Source: Galbitalea sp036271795
Lineage (GTDB): Bacteria > Actinomycetota > Actinomycetes > Actinomycetales > Microbacteriaceae
Assembly: GCA_036271795.1 (NCBI GenBank)
Contig: DATAZY010000039.1
Coordinates: 1 to 64,000 of the forward strand
Direction: 5' to 3'
DNA length: 64,000 bases
Under the pieces are notes generated by a model. The model was given only the letters and a program-made list of their open reading frames with translations. It was not told where the DNA came from and made no database searches. Shown here piece by piece: positions 62,351 to 64,000 of the stretch. The position numbers and the translations under genes are program-made. Numbering within the stretch: the stretch's first letter is position 1; each line of letters begins with the position of its first letter.

Positions 62351-62447
62351 TTTAATCCCGGCGCCAAAGCCACGCCCGCGGGGCCGGCGGCCCCTTGGCG
62401 CGGCTGATCGTTGCTCCACAACGATCGCGCCCCGCGGTCCGAACGGC

Positions 62448-63704
62448 TTACTTAGCCAATCTTTCGTGCCACGCCATTGCGGACTGGTCGGTCAGTGAGG
62501 CGACCTGGTCGACCACCGACCGCTTGCGCCCGGCATCCGTCGTCGCGTCGTTCCAGTCGGCGGTGAACCCGGGGTCGAGGTTCCGCGGACCTGTGGTGAG
62601 CAAAAGAGACGCGAGTTCGGTCAGGATCGAGCGCTGCCCCGAGTACAGCGGCTTGCGCTCGTTGGTCGACATGACATTTGCTGCCACGATCCCCTTGAGA
62701 ACCGCGATTTCCGCCTGGATCTCGCGCGGTACGACTACATCGGCCGAGAACCGGGTGAGCGACTCCCCCGGGAACGCCGCGCGAGTCGCCGTCACTGCCG
62801 CGCCAAGAAAACGACCGATCAGCTGGCTGGTCAGGTTCTTGAGTCGACCCTGCGACATCCGGCTACCATCCCACCGCTCCAGCCAGACCTCGAGGCTGTC
62901 CAGCCGATCGAACGCCGCAATGAGTTCGTCATGGGACATCCCGCCCCCGATCCACGCAAACATCGAATCGACAAGCTCGTCGTGATTCACTCGCGCACCG
63001 AGGGACTCGACATCGATGTAGCCGCCGAACACCGCATCCTCGAAGTCGTGGACGGAGTAGGCGATGTCATCGCTCAGATCCATGACCTGGGCCTCGACGC
63101 AGAGCTGGCGTGGCGGCGCATCCGTTCGCAGCCAGTCGAAGGCGGCCACGTCGTCGGCGTAGAAGCCGAACTTGCTGCGACCGCTCGGGTCTGGCACGCC
63201 ATCGGCCTCCGGCCAGGGATACTTGCAACTGGCGTCAAGGCTCGCGCGGGTGAGATTGAGGCCATAGCTGTGCCCGTCAGGGCCGAACACCTTCGGCTCG
63301 ATACGTGTGAGAACGCGCAGCGTCTGCGCGTTCCCCTCAAACCCGCCGATATCGAGGGACCACTCGTTGAGCGCTCGCTCGCCGTTGTGTCCGAACGGTG
63401 GATGCCCGAGATCGTGAGCGAGACAGGCGGTGTCGACGATATCCGGGTCAAGCCCGAGACTGGACGCGAGTTCTCGCCCGATCTGCGCAACCTCGAGCGA
63501 GTGGGTGAGTCGATTGCGGGCGAAATCGAGACCCGCAGCCGGACTCAGGACCTGGGTCTTGGCGGCGAGACGGCGCAGGGCGCTGGAGTGCAGGAGCCTC
63601 GCGCGGTCCCGGGCGAAGTCGCTGCGGCGGTTCGAGTGCACCTCGGGGAACCAGCGCTCCGAGTCTGCCGGACCATAGCCAGCCGACACGGTGTTATCCG
63701 CCAC
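62448..63704 (-). CDS. dgt: Deoxyguanosinetriphosphate triphosphohydrolase-like protein
   Basis: A 418-residue HD-domain enzyme that splits dNTPs into deoxynucleoside and triphosphate, controlling dNTP pools. The metal site is visible: RLTHSLEVAQIGRELASSLG (first His near residue 67), then CLAHDLGHPPFGHNGE (HD) and the later DLSDDIAYSVHDFEDAV. It begins with GTG 63704, which overlaps the dusB stop by 11 bases. It fits the actinobacterial dusB-dgt-dnaG order. Confidence 0.95.
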   Translation of the reverse strand: MADNTVSAGYGPADSERWFPEVHSNRRSDFARDRARLLHSSALRRLAAKTQVLSPAAGLDFARNRLTHSLEVAQIGRELASSLGLDPDIVDTACLAHDLGHPPFGHNGERALNEWSLDIGGFEGNAQTLRVLTRIEPKVFGPDGHSYGLNLTRASLDASCKYPWPEADGVPDPSGRSKFGFYADDVAAFDWLRTDAPPRQLCVEAQVMDLSDDIAYSVHDFEDAVFGGYIDVESLGARVNHDELVDSMFAWIGGGMSHDELIAAFDRLDSLEVWLERWDGSRMSQGRLKNLTSQLIGRFLGAAVTATRAAFPGESLTRFSADVVVPREIQAEIAVLKGIVAANVMSTNERKPLYSGQRSILTELASLLLTTGPRNLDPGFTADWNDATTDAGRKRSVVDQVASLTDQSAMAWHERLAK

Positions 63705-64000
63705 TGTGATGCAGCTCCGCCTCGGTCAGCTCGCCACGATCGGTTTCCTGCAGCTCGCGGCTGTCGAGCCAGCGATCAGGCAGGGCCGGATTCTTCGGAG
63801 TACCGGCACGTCCGCGCTGGCCCTCGGCGTCCGGTCCGGGATAAGGCTGGGTCCAGTCGAGCTGCGCGAGCAGGTCATCCAGCATGGCGAGCGATTGCAC
63901 AGTCGCCAGACTCGCACGTAGCTCTCCGCCGACCGCGTAGCCCTTGAAATACCACGCGACGTGCTTGCGGATGTCGCGGCAGCCTCGATCTTCGTCACCA
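63694..64000 (-). CDS. dusB: tRNA-dihydrouridine synthase, C-terminal part (runs off the window)
   Basis: The last 101 residues are visible. IRKHVAWYFKGYAVGGELRA is the conserved DusB/NifR3 C-terminal helix, followed by SLAMLDDLLAQLDWTQPYPG. DusB reduces uridines in the tRNA D-loop with FMN and NADPH. The catalytic part lies beyond base 64000. The stop TAA overlaps the dgt start by 11 bases, so dusB and dgt are co-translated. Confidence 0.9.
   Translation of the reverse strand, partial: GDEDRGCRDIRKHVAWYFKGYAVGGELRASLATVQSLAMLDDLLAQLDWTQPYPGPDAEGQRGRAGTPKNPALPDRWLDSRELQETDRGELTEAELHHSGG

Overview
The window is a gene-dense, GC-rich actinobacterial chromosome segment, most likely from a member of the Microbacteriaceae. 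Several things point there: frequent GTG/TTG starts and 1-4 base gene overlaps, an RNase P RNA with the actinobacterial form of the conserved core, a homodimeric-type AceE next to a PucR-type FasR and fabD-fabH-acpP-fabF, a DUF3145 gene, a very large SCO7613-type membrane protein, and dusB-dgt-dnaG order. I see no rRNA, phage, insertion sequence or CRISPR array. The genus is inference.

Layout. 1-2.5 kb: flavin electron-transfer cassette (ferredoxin-reductase-like protein, FMN-binding protein, ApbE) and a GNAT. 2.5-8.3 kb, minus strand: rnpB, RNase HI, coiled-coil/zinc-ribbon protein, Nif3-like protein and an NCS1-type permease with a roughly 650-residue repetitive Pro/Glu-rich N-terminus. 8.5-12 kb: PadR regulator, SatP-type acetate transporter and acetyl-CoA synthetase. 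12-17.9 kb: YbhN-like membrane protein, agmatine-to-putrescine gene pair, LtrA, tRNA-Val, DUF1345-like protein, peroxiredoxin. 18-26.7 kb: aceE, fasR, an MDR oxidoreductase and fabD-fabH-acpP-fabF, so acetyl-CoA supply and fatty-acid synthesis sit together. 26.7-28.3 kb: SRPBCC/ArsR pair and DUF3145. 28.4-31.7 kb: three paralogous small membrane-anchored two-cysteine proteins around a divergent PadR-like gene, next to a PolI-type polymerase. 31.7-39.3 kb: DUF1684, ECF sigma/anti-sigma pair, K+ channel, dienelactone hydrolase, giant SCO7613-type protein. 39.3-46.9 kb: Ig-repeat/multi-TM fusion protein divergent from a DUF4129-unknown-MoxR-DUF58-unknown operon. 47-52.8 kb: tRNA-CAU, GT4 glycosyltransferase, DMT transporter, peptide deformylase, SHOCT protein, two-component system, tRNA-Asn. 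52.9-60.2 kb: six-gene peptide-type ABC operon ending in a lactonase-like beta-propeller. 60.4-64 kb: dnaG, dgt and partial dusB.

The best candidate for an undescribed system is 28.38-29.99 kb: three related one-TM proteins with a conserved extracytoplasmic cysteine pair, a PadR-like regulator with an AT-hook-like tail, and a PadR-style palindrome (ATGT...ACAT) in the divergent promoter gap. The second is the Ig-repeat membrane protein facing the MoxR/DUF58 operon. All functional statements are read from sequence motifs and recalled family knowledge; no database search was run.
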